Source: Symsagittifera roscoffensis (lineage: Eukaryota > Xenacoelomorpha > Acoela > Convolutidae). From it: DNA of 64,000 nucleotides. Shown piece after piece: positions 12,186 to 22,616 of the stretch (within the stretch, counting starts at the first letter, position 1; every line of letters starts with the position of its first letter). Under the pieces are notes generated by a model. The model saw nothing but the letters and a program-made list of their open reading frames with translations. It did no database searches and was not told where the DNA came from. A program made the translations under genes and the position numbers. The stretch spans positions 47,696,276-47,760,275 of the forward strand of contig NC_087069.1 of NCBI RefSeq assembly GCF_963678635.1, read 5' to 3'.

Positions 12186-15100
12186 ATGAACGATCAACAG
12201 GTACATTTATACTTCTAGAACATTGCCTATTCTTTGCTTTCTGTATCAGAAAGAAAAGTACAAAATGTATTTTTAAAATATTTTTTATTAGAAAAGGCAG
12301 TTTTTGTATAACTTGAGCCAATAACCAGCAGTGCATAAATAGCTACGGACTGCTGCTAATAATTTGACCGATCATAACGTAGGGTTTTAGGTGTAGTTGC
12401 GGGATCGAATCATAGACAAGCCTCCCTTTTATTTTTCACTCCTAGAAAAATAATTCCAATGACGCGTATAAAATAATTAACCTGTAAAATCTAACACGAT
12501 AACTGCATGCATCAACAACATTAGAAGCAACCATAATCATTTGCTAAACTTGTGTCTTTTACAATTTTTTTATATTCATGAACTTGAGTATCCATTGACT
12601 TTTGTTAAAAAACGTGTTTGATGCTTAATTTTTTACCTCAAAGTCCAAATTCCATGAGTAAACTCAGTGTATTGTACTCAGTGCCAGTTTTAATTTGTAG
12701 AAAACAGAACAAGTTGGACCGATTACCGAAAAACCAGATGAAGATTCGATTCAAAACCCCGATGACGAGCAGGGCGGCAGCAAAGCAACTTCGGCTTCTA
12801 TATCGGTTCCCCAGTCGAGGTGCTCGATTTTTGTTTCGACTTTTTTGACCAAAAATTGGTATGTTTTGACCGTCTCGACCATATTTTGGAATGCTTAGAC
12901 TTTTTGGACCAAATTCAGGTATGTTTTGACTTTCTCGACCAAAATTTGGTATGTTTCGACTTTCTCGACCCAACTAAAAAAGTGTTCGACTTCGTTAGAC
13001 CCACTTCGAATATGTTTCGACGTTCTCGGCCACAACTCTATATGTTTCGACTTTCTCAACTGTCTCGACTGACGTTTTCAAAAAGTTTATTTATTCGACC
13101 CCGCATAGATATTGTTCGACATCTTGACCAAAAATGGGCATGTTTAGACTGTCTCGACTTTTTCTCAGAAAAAGTACACACCTGGTTTAAATTTTCGTTT
13201 CAAAATTTGGATCTGCAAACATGAATATTGTAGTTCGGCGTTTTACAGTTTTCAATTTCAACCCAACAGCTTATATATTGAGACAAATTCTATTGCTCTT
13301 TTATAAAGTTTTTCTGCGATCGACCTTATATTTCGTCTGAGCTCGACTTGTGTTTCGAATGTGCTCGACTTATGTTTTGACTGTGCTTGACGTATGTTCC
13401 AACTTTTTCGACAAAAATAGGGCATGTTTTGACTGTGCTCGACCTATATTTCGACTTTCTTGACCAAAAATTGGTTTGTCGCGACAGTGCTCGACATAAG
13501 TTTCGACTTTCTCAATTTTATCGACTATCAAATAACACAAGTAATTTGACTAAATTTATTTTGTATACATTTCAGTTGGTTTTTTGTGATTATGCTTGAT
13601 TTGAAACTAAACTAAAAGAACAAGAAAAATACAAAATTCCTCCGTCGAAAAGTAATTTTCATTCTTTTTTCTTTTTTTTTCTTTCTTTTTTCTTTTTTTT
13701 TCATTCTTTTTTCTTTGCAAATCTGTACTGAAGCTGTTGATGTGAAAAATTGACGTTTGAGAAGTTTTTAGTATAACCTACTTTTTCTTGCCGCAGGAAT
13801 TTTTTCTTTAGATTTCTAAAAGGCATAGGGTTCTCTCTGAAACTTGCGGGTTGGTTGCAACTTTTCGACGGCGGTATCTTTTTGAGCTGATTTTTCTTGC
13901 TCAGTTTCCAAATTACATTTATTTAAAATGATCAAAATCGGGTATGTTTCGACTTTTTGTTCGTTTTTAAAATCGCTTCTGGACCGCGGAATTTCAATCA
14001 CAAAACTGCACTTGCTCGATTTTCAAAGTCAAAACATAAGTCGAGAACCTCGTCCGGGTTGATTTCAGCAGTTCGGACGGAGTGATGGAAAAGATAAATC
14101 AAATGAAAATAAAATTTACAGCGAAAAGTAAGGGTGAACAACTAGTATTGCCGGAAAAAAATGAAGAATCTGTAGCTACTCCATCTAATTGTCCGAATGA
14201 AGGGGATACTCTAATCCCTACTGAAGCGGTTCAAGAAACCAATGAAAACAGTGGCGAAGTTTATCGTACAGATTATCGTCGTCTTTTGAAAACAGTTAAG
14301 CAAAGTAGAGCTGCTGACGAATCTGCCGAGCCATGCAAGATAGCTGAAAGCGGGAAAAGTGTTGGTGTCAAAAGAGAGGAAAGTGTTGGTGTCAAAAATG
14401 AGGTGAGTTTTGAAATTGCGATGACTAAACAACAGCTAAAAAGGGCCCTTAAGATCATGAGCTGCAACTTTGTTCCTAACAATTAATACTTTTTGCGCCC
14501 TTTATAAATCTCTAGTGACTATAATAAAACCAAATAACTTTGAATCTAAGAATACAAGCTCTATTTAACGAACAAGATAAAAAAGATAATGAAAATTGTG
14601 CGGGTGAAGGAACCGGTTAAAACAATCTGTTTCTTTTTCAGCTGACTGCGTTCTTCAAACAAGATATGATCTATCCTATCAACGCAGAATGTTCCGGTTT
14701 GTTTGTGATGATAAACAATATTGAGTTTAAACAATTGCCCTATAGATACGGCGCAGAAAACGACCAAATTGTTTTGAAAAGCCTATTTGAAAGTATGAAT
14801 TATGCTATTAAAATAGTTGAAAACTTGACTGACAAAAACATGGACGATGAGTTGGACGATGTAGGTGAAAACACTGGAGAATACGAGAGTCTAGTATTGA
14901 TTATATCATCTCACGGAGCGGACGGAGTTGTTTGTGGCACTGATCACACCAAAAACTCTGCGTTGGAACTAAAAATCAACAAGATTGTCAAGAAGTTTCA
15001 GAACAAAAACTGGGCGGGAAAACCAAAAGTTATCATTTTCCAAGCATGTCAAGGCGATGTCGTTGACGTGGGATTTGACTTAGAGTTAGAAGAAAAAAAG

Positions 15101-17776
15101 AATCAAGGTTAGTTGATTAAAAATAAAGTAATTGAATAAATATATTACCTATGCTTCCGTGAAGGCAACTGATAAGATGATAATGTGAAAGCTGAACTTT
15201 TTCAAAGCCAAAAAAAATCTACAGTTGTCTCACAAAAAACCAATACAGATAAAAAAGACCTCATAAAAGTTGATATAGATAAGAAAATCTACCTTTGCAT
15301 GAAGTAGTTTCCGTTCCGATACAACGTCTGTATAGAAAGTTAGTTATCTGGAGTGTCTTGGCAAAGACACCTCTTCGACTCAATTTTGAATTCAGTATTA
15401 GAACGAGATATTCATTACATAATTACCGATAAGTTATAAAGTGGAACTTCGCAATCAAAATGAAGGCGCTTAATTTGACTGCGAAGTTCAAATTTGCTTT
15501 CGCTTGAATTTTTTCAAATAGATATATTGCTCTAATACGGAATTCAAATGTGAGTCGAAGGTGTTTTTTTGCCAAGACACTACCAGATGACTCACTTAAT
15601 ATACAGACGTTATCTCTAATGTTTGTATTGATTCTTCTCTTAGCAAAGATTCTCAGATCTTGATTCTTCCAAGCTGTAAAAATTGACTAGTTCAGCTCAA
15701 ACGCACCGGTATGAAGTTCGCGATTACTTTCAGACTTTATTTTCTGCAACAAAAAAAAAACAGAAAAAAAAATCCTTAACCTTGACAAGGCTATTTTAAG
15801 AAAAAACGTTTTTGAATGCGATGGTCATGGAAATTAGACGCGATAGCTGGAGATTATTGATAGCAAAATGGACAATTCCACCTAAAAAACTATTCGCGAT
15901 ATTCTGCCAATTAGTCGCTGCAAAGTCAGAAAATAAATATCAACAGAGCGGAATTAGAAGCTAAACTTGATCTCAAACATAAGTCTAAGAAGCAGCATTG
16001 CAGTTAAAACTACTGATTCTTAAGTACTTCATATTCATACAATAAGTCTTTTTGATTTTCAAAGAGAGTGGAAAATAACAAAAAACAGAAGCAATGTCAG
16101 AATAAGAAGCAAAACTGAGTATCATAAAGAGGAAAGCTTGTCAGCAAAAATTGGTCTGCAAAAGCTTTTCAACGGCTCGCCAAATCAGAATCAAATAAGT
16201 TATGCAGATTGCGAAAAAAATTTGCAACGGTCAAGCCCGGCGCACCAATCACGAACTTTTTTGAAATTGCAGAATCGGTCGCGCCGTTAGAGGAAATTTG
16301 TCCAGCTTTCAACACTCCAGTACCTGATTCGAAAGATTGAAACTTGATTTTTTGTCTTATAAACTACAATAACTTTCATAAGACATAAGTTTAAAAATCT
16401 AAGCTTAAAGTTTGGTTGTAATCAAGACGGCCAGTAGGGTTTTTTCAGTCGCGGAAAATATTGTCTTGACGCGCTAAAATCGCAGCGGTGAAAAACATTT
16501 TTTTTGATAACTGCTACTCCAGGATGTAAGTCCTTAGCAGTGTAACTTTTTTGGCCTTAGCCGAGAAAAAAATATCGAACTCTTGCAGTACACTCAATTG
16601 CTATCGTTTGAAGTTGTCCTCTTTAGTGCGAATTATCAAAGATCCGTAGTGACGAGATTTTTACGTTGATAAGTCAAAAAATAGCTGATCAAAGCTACTT
16701 TCTGTCCATTCCGAGGTCAAATTGTTCTGTTCAGACTGTTTTGATCAATCTTTTTCCGACCCATATGGTTTTTCCAGCCTGCCAATACTAAATTTTAAAA
16801 CAAAAATGATAATTTTCTTGTCTTATTTTTTTTTACCTATTTTTTGTACCTATATCGTATAAGTTCAAATTTTAGGCATGCGTTCAGATGTGACGCCAAT
16901 CACAAAAAAAACGACATTGATGTGAAAGAAACTTTTTGAAGCTCTTTTTGAGTTTATGGTGGGAAAATCCTGTGCTACCTTGTTTAAACCGTTTTTGTTT
17001 GGTTTGGGCTAAGTTTCGTTGCTGTGCATCGGTTGTAATTTAGTTTTTTTTAAAAAGTGGTCTGCCATTACTAAATAAGAATGCATTTTTAGTCCTTTCA
17101 TTTTTTTGTTTTAGACAGATTTTACCAATTGTAGATAATACGTTTGTGTTGTTTTTGAAGTTTCAAAAAAATTAATTAAAAAACTGTTATTAAAATTTCG
17201 TTGAAAAATCAAAAATCAACTTGTTTTTACTTTGATCAATAACAAAAAAAGCAAAATTCTTATTGCTAGACGCGTTACACAGCCTCTGAAAACTCAATTG
17301 TATAAAAGACGAACGCTTTTTTATAAAAATTCTATGCATGTTCAGAATTAAAATGTTTCGAATTTTAATCAAAGCTACTTTCTGCCCATGCCGAGGTCAA
17401 AGTTTACGTAAAATCTGTTCACAAGCTTTATATTTTAGGTTGTGAACAAAACGATTGTTCTCCAGGGAAAATAACAGTTCCCCAACAATCAGACCTGCTC
17501 GTTGTGTTTTCGTCCGACTCGCCGTACCTTAGTTGGCGAGATGAAAACGGATCATATGTACTGCAAGAATTCGCCAAGGCCATCAGAAATTATGGCCACA
17601 ACATTGATCTCCTGCACATATTATCATTTGTGATTTATGAGGTTGCTAAGAGAACAATAATCGACGAGGAAAAAAATTACAACAAGCAAAACCCGTGCTT
17701 CAAAAGTTTTATGGGAAAACTGTTCTTCTTTCCGCCGCAAAACAAAACAGCGGTAACAACAGCCATTTTTTCTTAG
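12186..17776 (+). CDS. Caspase-family cysteine protease, five exons (copy A)
   Basis: The predicted product is a caspase (C14 cysteine protease, cleaving after Asp; apoptosis or related signalling). Exons: 12186-12200, 12701-12819, 14069-14402, 14642-15107 and 17439-17776. All boundaries are GT..AG and all phases agree, giving 1272 nt and 423 residues. The ATG is chosen because ATGAACGATCAACAG before a GT is conserved in copy B. Residues 1-156 are an acidic, Ser/Lys-rich prodomain in which I see no CARD or DED. Large subunit: the P1-binding Arg lies in RYGAEND, the catalytic His 247 in SSHGADG and the catalytic Cys 292 in QACQGD. The small subunit (exon 5) has the substrate-binding Arg in LSWRDENGS. 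Length and motif order are those of an initiator or long-prodomain caspase, and QACQG is the caspase-8-type variant of QACRG. Nothing needed for activity looks missing. The minus-strand frames over exons 3-4 are shadows. The 5' exons are inferred from phase and conservation, so they are less certain than exons 4-5. Confidence 0.82.
12820..13545. repeat. Degenerate minisatellite in caspase A intron 2
   Basis: Imperfect tandem units of about 33-45 bp are built on CGACTTTCTCGACC, AAAATTGGTATGTTT and CGAC. They fill the intron between exons 2 and 3 and have no counterpart in copy B. Open frames through this block on both strands (12638-12973 minus; 12820-13224 and 13387-13599 plus) encode repeats of FDFLDQ-like or FGRESQN-like words. 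They are products of the repeat, not genes. Confidence 0.8.
13657..13720. repeat. Pyrimidine tract (CTTT-rich)
   Basis: An almost pure T/C run (TTCTTTTTTCTTTTTTTT-like) lies inside caspase A intron 2, about 350 bp before exon 3. It is simple sequence and could mark a reverse-transcribed tail or replication slippage. Confidence 0.6.
15323..15612. mobile_element. Fold-back MITE in caspase A intron 4
   Basis: The outer ends read AACGTCTGTATA on the left and TATACAGACGTT-like on the right. The inverted match continues inward for about 90 bp per arm. Examples are TGTCTTGGCAAAGACACC against its complement near 15565-15585, and GAACTTCGCAATCAA against TTTGACTGCGAAGTTC near the centre. The whole ~290 bp can fold into one imperfect hairpin. 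No coding capacity is visible, so this fits a non-autonomous DNA element. The target duplication is not clear. Confidence 0.75.
15613..17438. other. Remainder of caspase A intron 4
   Basis: AT-rich intron sequence with no gene. A direct repeat of about 40 bp, starting ATCAAAGCTACTTTCTG, occurs at about 16688 and 17369, the second copy just ahead of the exon 5 acceptor. I see nothing else. Confidence 0.5.
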
Positions 17777-20479
17777 AATTTTTAAGAGAGGTTATATTTA
17801 TAGAAAAATCAAAAATACAACTGAATCCATCGAAAAAACTGTGAACGTGAAGTAATTAACAATGTAACTCCTTTTGGATTCCCCTCTGTTAAATAACCCA
17901 TAACCTTTTACCATTCAATGCTCAGAAAACGCAGGTAACCAAATTGTACAAAATAGCTATCATTTAATCGTTTTTACTTGTAATGTCACCAAAATTCTTA
18001 AAAGCATCTATGACCTGCGATCATTTTTTGTGAAGTAATTGGGGCTTGACTGGTCGTTATTGGTTGATTGATTGATGGTTGATACTATATTACCAATGAG
18101 TATTATGCAGCTGTTTCGGAGTTCCGTTTTGTATTATCGTTTCTGGCTTCCTAGTTTTATAGTTTCAAAAGTGATTTTAATAACCAACGTATTCGACAAC
18201 TAATGTCTCAAAATATCACTTCTAAAACTTAGTCAGACCTTTTTAGTTTATCAAGAGTGATGATAATCTTCTATCTTTATCTTTGTCATCAGCCAGTATT
18301 TTGGATCTAAAATTACTTAGTTAGATAGCAATTCAGTCCAAATGGCACAAGATGCGAACTGATTTGGGTTGGAAAAAGATCCAGCTGAATTAGAACAAGC
18401 TATTGGGTCGGTGGCGTCTTGCATGTGGATGGAATCAAACCACAAATATGAGAATTAGCCAGTGAGACACTAGTATTCAAAATCTGAATTAAGTTTAAAA
18501 GAAAGGGCACTAAGTTTAATGCATTAAGCTACTTGCATACAAATGGGAATTATGATTTTGTTTACGCTCTGCTACAAAAAAAAAACACAAAAATTTAGTC
18601 TTTTCGTTATTCAATAAGACACTTAGTTAATAATTTGCTACGTTACTGTGTGAAAGGTACTTTCTACAACGCATAGCACGTGGAACAGAAAAGGCGACAA
18701 AAAGTTCACCATTTTTTGTTTACCCGAGAAGATCTTGGTTGAATCATCAATAAAACCAGAGCATTACTGGGCCAAACTGTGCTCGGGATATGCGCACAAT
18801 TCGGTGTCTGTATTTTCCTGGATTCAAGAAAAAAATATCTAAACATGTTCTAAAATGTAAATGGATTCTAATTAGAAAGTTTTGGTGAATTCCGCAGACA
18901 AAGACATGTAACGTACACTTTGATGACATATTAAGTTTGTCGCGGTTTCGGCAACGAGCGAATGGAGCTAGTAGTTCCAGATTCTGCAAATGTAAGCAGA
19001 TTTCGAAAAGTGTAATCGGATTCCACGAAAAAAGTGGATCTCAGTCATATTTTTTATACTGAGCTTAACTGTTCCTTACGTGAACATCTAGGAGCTACAG
19101 TTAGAGTTATTTCTTAGCAAGTGTGCTTTTTGACAGCAAGGATTTAAATAATGTTTGTGGAATCCAACAACAAATCCTTAATCATTGTACAAATAAATTG
19201 GCGGATGTACCCCTTTAATTTATGGAATAAATCAAATGTATAAACAGTCCAGCATTATAACCAGTAAAATAGGTTAAGTGTTCGTTTTTTTTTCAATAAT
19301 TAGGAAAACGAAAGGTGTTCATTCTTTCAGTATTTGAAATTTAGTTGGTTAGTTCAAACTGTTGGCTGTAAATGAGATTGAACTGTTTAAGAACCTCGCC
19401 GATTACCCAGAAAAACACATTTAAGTTGAAAATTCAATTTCAGGAGGTAACTAAAAATTTTATTTTTACAAACAAAAAGCTGATTCTGTTTATAATTTGC
19501 GAATTCCGCTCACAGTTGCAGATTCTGCAGCGGCTCAAATAAACAATGCCTGCTTCATCTTCTTCATTTGTGGACTTCTCAATTTTGCTTAATTTTGCAG
19601 CAATTTTGAGCAGGACAGTGTTTTAACAAGTAGAGCAGTACAGTGTTTTAACTCATCAAAAAGCAATTCGCAAAGAACTATGTTAACTGCCGATATTCCT
19701 GATGACTAAAATTTAAGATATCACTTTGTTGTCAAAGTAGGAAAGTTTCTGCTCAATCTTAAAATTTCAGACAATTTTTCTCTACGCTTCAGACAAATTT
19801 CATGAACATATAATTAGAAAACCTGATACATCTGGACCGATCTGGACCTGTCGATGCAGCACTTTTTGTACTTTTATTTTTCACACTGTAATGCAGGAGA
19901 CTATCGATCCCAATTTAACAACTAGCAAGACTAAAATCTTCGATTCGAGAAGTTATGTAACGCGCATTTTTGAAGAAAAGCTCAACAGCTTCAACCAGAA
20001 GCCTAAAAATACAATTGACTATTCTGAAGGAAAGTCAGGAACTTGAATACATCTTTTCGAAACACATAATTAAAGAAAAAATTTGCACTTCCAATCAAAT
20101 GCGAACTGTCCTATTTTTTATGTTGAAATTATAACTTCATTCTTGTTTATAAAAACAAAGACATAAAACTACCTAAAATTACGCGTGTTAACTGTTTCAG
20201 AAATGAGATAGAAAAATTTTCATGACTGAATTATTTGAAAAAAGATAATTTTGATATCCATATTTAATATCCAATTTAATATACATATATTTTTATCCCA
20301 TTTTCAGTGCAGCCTTTTTGTTTATTTACCTTTCACACTATAATGCAAGAGGCTAGAATCTCATTTCAGCCTTAAGTATGAATATACTCTTCGATTCATT
20401 AAGCTATGTAAGGCTAAATTGCGAAGAAAAATCCATTATAATAATTTATAATTGATTATAGTCCATTTTCGTTTGAATA
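17777..20479. other. Intergenic DNA with a degraded repeat
   Basis: There is no supported gene. From about 18770 (GGCCAAACTGTGCTCG, then GCGCACAATT and GTGTCTGTATTT) to about 19640 (GCAATTTTGAGCA, then ACAGTGTTTTA) the order of words matches the inverted-repeat element at 41111-41611, with extra sequence in between. This is probably an older, expanded or interrupted copy. No matching right-hand terminus is visible here. Confidence 0.45.
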
Positions 20480-20483
20480 TAAT

Positions 20484-20893
20484 TGGAACCTGATCTAGAC
20501 TACATTTTATGATTGGATAATTTAGATATTTTACCAATGTAAAGTATTTAATATTAACCAATCATGATCCATCTAACTAACAACCCACTTATTTGTAAGT
20601 GCTGAAGTTACTTGTAATTTCAGCACCAGAGAGATTTGAATTTAACTTAGAAATTAGTTGGACTCTCCCGAGCACTTCAGCAGCCGCAATAAACCAGTAT
20701 ACCCTAGATCTATTGAGCCTAGCAGAGACTAGTTAAACAACCTGAGACTAGATAGTATAAGAGTAAGATTAGGATCGGTATTAGACTAAGAAGTTGCACG
20801 AATCTATCCGGCCGAAAATAAGATAGCGTGACGAGCAGACGGTGTACCCTATCCGAAATTACTCTATGAGTTATACACTCCAGTCCTAACTCA
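20484..20893 (+). repeat. 5' LTR (410 bp)
   Basis: Starts TGGAACCTGATCTAG and ends CCTAACTCA. It matches 38968-39377 base for base by eye, except for one 10-bp patch at about 20875-20884 (TACACTCCAG here, ACCAACTCGG in the 3' LTR). An AATAAA polyadenylation signal lies at about 20688. It is followed after two bases by a possible primer binding site. Confidence 0.95.
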
Positions 20894-20895
20894 TC

Positions 20896-20910
20896 TGGTG
20901 CGACCATAAG
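20896..20910 (+). promoter_or_regulatory. Candidate primer binding site
   Basis: TGGTGCGACC begins two bases after the LTR end. TGG is complementary to the CCA tail of a tRNA, as expected for minus-strand priming. I could not match the following bases confidently to a particular tRNA. Confidence 0.45.
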
Positions 20911-20980
20911 TCTCGAACAAGACCTTAATAGCTTAGAATTAACCAAAATAGATTAGAAATTAGACAAAAACATTTAAAAA

Positions 20981-21214
20981 ATGTTATACGACAATAATTT
21001 AATCGAAATGTCTCTACGACTCAATAGATCAGAGCCAATATTCCGAACCATAACAGAACTACCCGGAATTGGAAGAAGACCTCGAACCAGAGACGACATA
21101 CGACAAAGTAGAAACTTGCCATATAGCTATATGATAGTTAGGCAAAAACCAGAACAAACTTTTATATTTAGAATACTACTAGCAATGAATTTAGATTTTC
21201 ATTTGCAAACATAA
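20981..21214 (+). CDS. Leader ORF, 77 residues, unknown function
   Basis: Begins with ATG at 20981, the first long frame after the primer binding site. The product is Arg-rich (RLNRSEPIF, GIGRRPRTRDDIRQ) with a hydrophobic C-terminus, and no family is recognised. It could be a small regulatory protein, an upstream ORF that tempers translation of gag-pol, or chance. Confidence 0.35.
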   Translation: MLYDNNLIEMSLRLNRSEPIFRTITELPGIGRRPRTRDDIRQSRNLPYSYMIVRQKPEQTFIFRILLAMNLDFHLQT

Positions 21215-22148
21215 AACCTTGAAGTTAATCTTCAAAATCATTTCAGGCGCTAAACAAAATTATTAATATACAATAACGATTGATAAAAAGATCTAAGATC
21301 GTTTTCTTAAAACTCTGCAGTAATATACAAAACATGTTTGAAAAATATTTATTGAAAAATAAAAAATAAAAATTAGTAGCATGACAATAAATGGTTAGTA
21401 ATCATAAATCATCCTGTTGTTCCAGCTCCATCATCTAAAACATAACAGCAATCATAAACCCACTAATATCATCAAAACACTAAATCTTTCCTTTACACAC
21501 ATTTAAAATTTTATTAAAACTTAAAATCACCTAATTTTAAAACCAGATCATCAAGGCTTATCCTTGGATCTTAAATCATTTTCTACTTAATTAAATTTCA
21601 AATTTGATCATCAAGGCTTATCCTTGGATCAAACAGAACAACTTTGTTCTCCCCCACCCACTTAATTAGTGTCTAACGACCTCAAACGTCGATTCACTAC
21701 CCAACCCTTTCTAAAGACCTAAGACTAATAGAAATTTTTAAACAAAAACTAATCATTCAAATTAGGATAAACAGTGAAGAACTTCGGTTATTCATCCTTC
21801 ACTTGACCCCCCCTCTTACCAGACCCAGGATAAATCTTAGACTTAGTAAGTTTAAAATAGTATCTAACGAACTACTCGCGTTCTAATTATACCTGAACCC
21901 TGTGGATCGATTTACTATTCTCCAACCCTTGAACACAATCACTACCCCTAAGTAAGATTAAGTAAGTTAACACCTTAACTTATACTAGTCACGAGAAAGT
22001 AAAAAATCATTCTTCGGAATCGATATACTTTTCTCTCCAACCCTGAACAAATAGACCCAGGTTAAGCTAACCAAAAAATCGTAAGAACTAACAGTTTAGG
22101 AAAATAGAAACCATTTTACAACCTTTTGCATCCGTCATCCTAAACCTT
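21215..22148 (+). other. Untranslated leader with degenerate repeated modules
   Basis: Besides the twin hairpins this region has three loosely similar modules near 21680, 21880 and 22020. Each has a word like CTAACGA(C/A), then GATTYACT or GATATACTT, then CCAACCCT. Three GTAAG words at about 21847, 21953 and 21963 could serve as splice donors for subgenomic RNA. No ORF of note lies here. Confidence 0.45.
21546..21630 (+). repeat. Twin 25-nt direct repeats, each a hairpin, in the leader
   Basis: Two identical 25-nt blocks lie at 21546-21570 and 21606-21630, spaced exactly 60 nt. Each is GATC, then AT, then CAAGG-cttat-CCTTG, then GATC, so each RNA copy can fold into a stem with a five-base loop. 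Paired identical hairpins between LTR and gag are the usual place for dimerisation or packaging signals in retroelement RNA. That role here is an inference. Confidence 0.7.
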
Positions 22149-22616
22149 ATGTCATTTAAAAACCTAGGAAATAAACAAACAATCGTTTTACACAATTGTG
22201 AAATAGAAAACAAAAAATACGACCTTGTAATCACACCTCATACACAAACAGTTGGATACATTCGAACAAAACGACAAACACTAAAAAGAAAAATAATAAC
22301 GAAACAAAGACAAATAACACGAAAAAGATTTTCAAAAAATCGAAACGCATTTTCAGAATCAGAAACCAACAGTTTAGACGAACTTTACAAACTAAAAGAA
22401 TCAATAGATAAAAATTGCCCACTTCACGATCAATTATATTTTTCTGACTCAGAAACAACTTCAAATTCATCAAAAAGAGGAAAAAGAAGAATAAAAAAGC
22501 AGTATAAACACAAACCAGTACATTTATACAATTGGAATCAACCAATTCGACACATTAATAATTACATATTAACAGTCATCGAACGAAAAAATGAGCTCAA
22601 CGCACACCCCAGGTGA
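22149..22616 (+). CDS. Basic 155-residue accessory ORF overlapping gag
   Basis: ATG at 22149; it ends 26 nt inside the gag-pol ORF in another frame. The central segment is strongly basic (RTKRQTLKRKIITKQRQITR and RKRFSKNR). An acidic Ser-rich stretch follows (FSDSETTSN), then another basic cluster (KRGKRRIKKQYKHK). I recognise no domain. Lys/Arg clusters separated by an acidic region suggest nucleic-acid binding or nuclear targeting, as in small regulatory proteins of complex retroviruses, but this is inference only. Position and overlap suggest it is translated from the same RNA as gag-pol. Confidence 0.6.
   Translation: MSFKNLGNKQTIVLHNCEIENKKYDLVITPHTQTVGYIRTKRQTLKRKIITKQRQITRKRFSKNRNAFSESETNSLDELYKLKESIDKNCPLHDQLYFSDSETTSNSSKRGKRRIKKQYKHKPVHLYNWNQPIRHINNYILTVIERKNELNAHPR

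Larger units (their letters stand above)
8656..15107 (+). repeat. Segmental duplication, copy A
   Basis: From the shared start GTTTGTTGGTTGGAT onward this block aligns in order with 52574-57242. Shared landmarks are the dispersed repeat, the ACGGTTCTGCAAT minisatellite, the GGTCATACA block near 11040, the start exon ATGAACGATCAACAG, and the caspase large-subunit exon. Both copies have the same orientation. Copy A is longer, mainly because of its expanded minisatellite, a segment around 10430-10740 missing from B, and extra exon and intron sequence at 12720-14068. By eye the noncoding parts are roughly 80-90% alike; I did not compute an identity. The short frames in 9305-11791 are not kept open in copy B, so I treat them as noncoding. 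Confidence 0.8.

Noticed and set aside
12638-13599. Repeat proteins (FGRESQN-like on minus, FDFLDQ-like on plus)
   Set aside because: Both come from reading the CGACTTTCTCGACC minisatellite in a caspase intron; copy B lacks the repeat.
20896-20910. Assignment of the primer tRNA
   Set aside because: TGGTGCGACC did not match any tRNA 3' end I could recall with confidence, so no tRNA is named.
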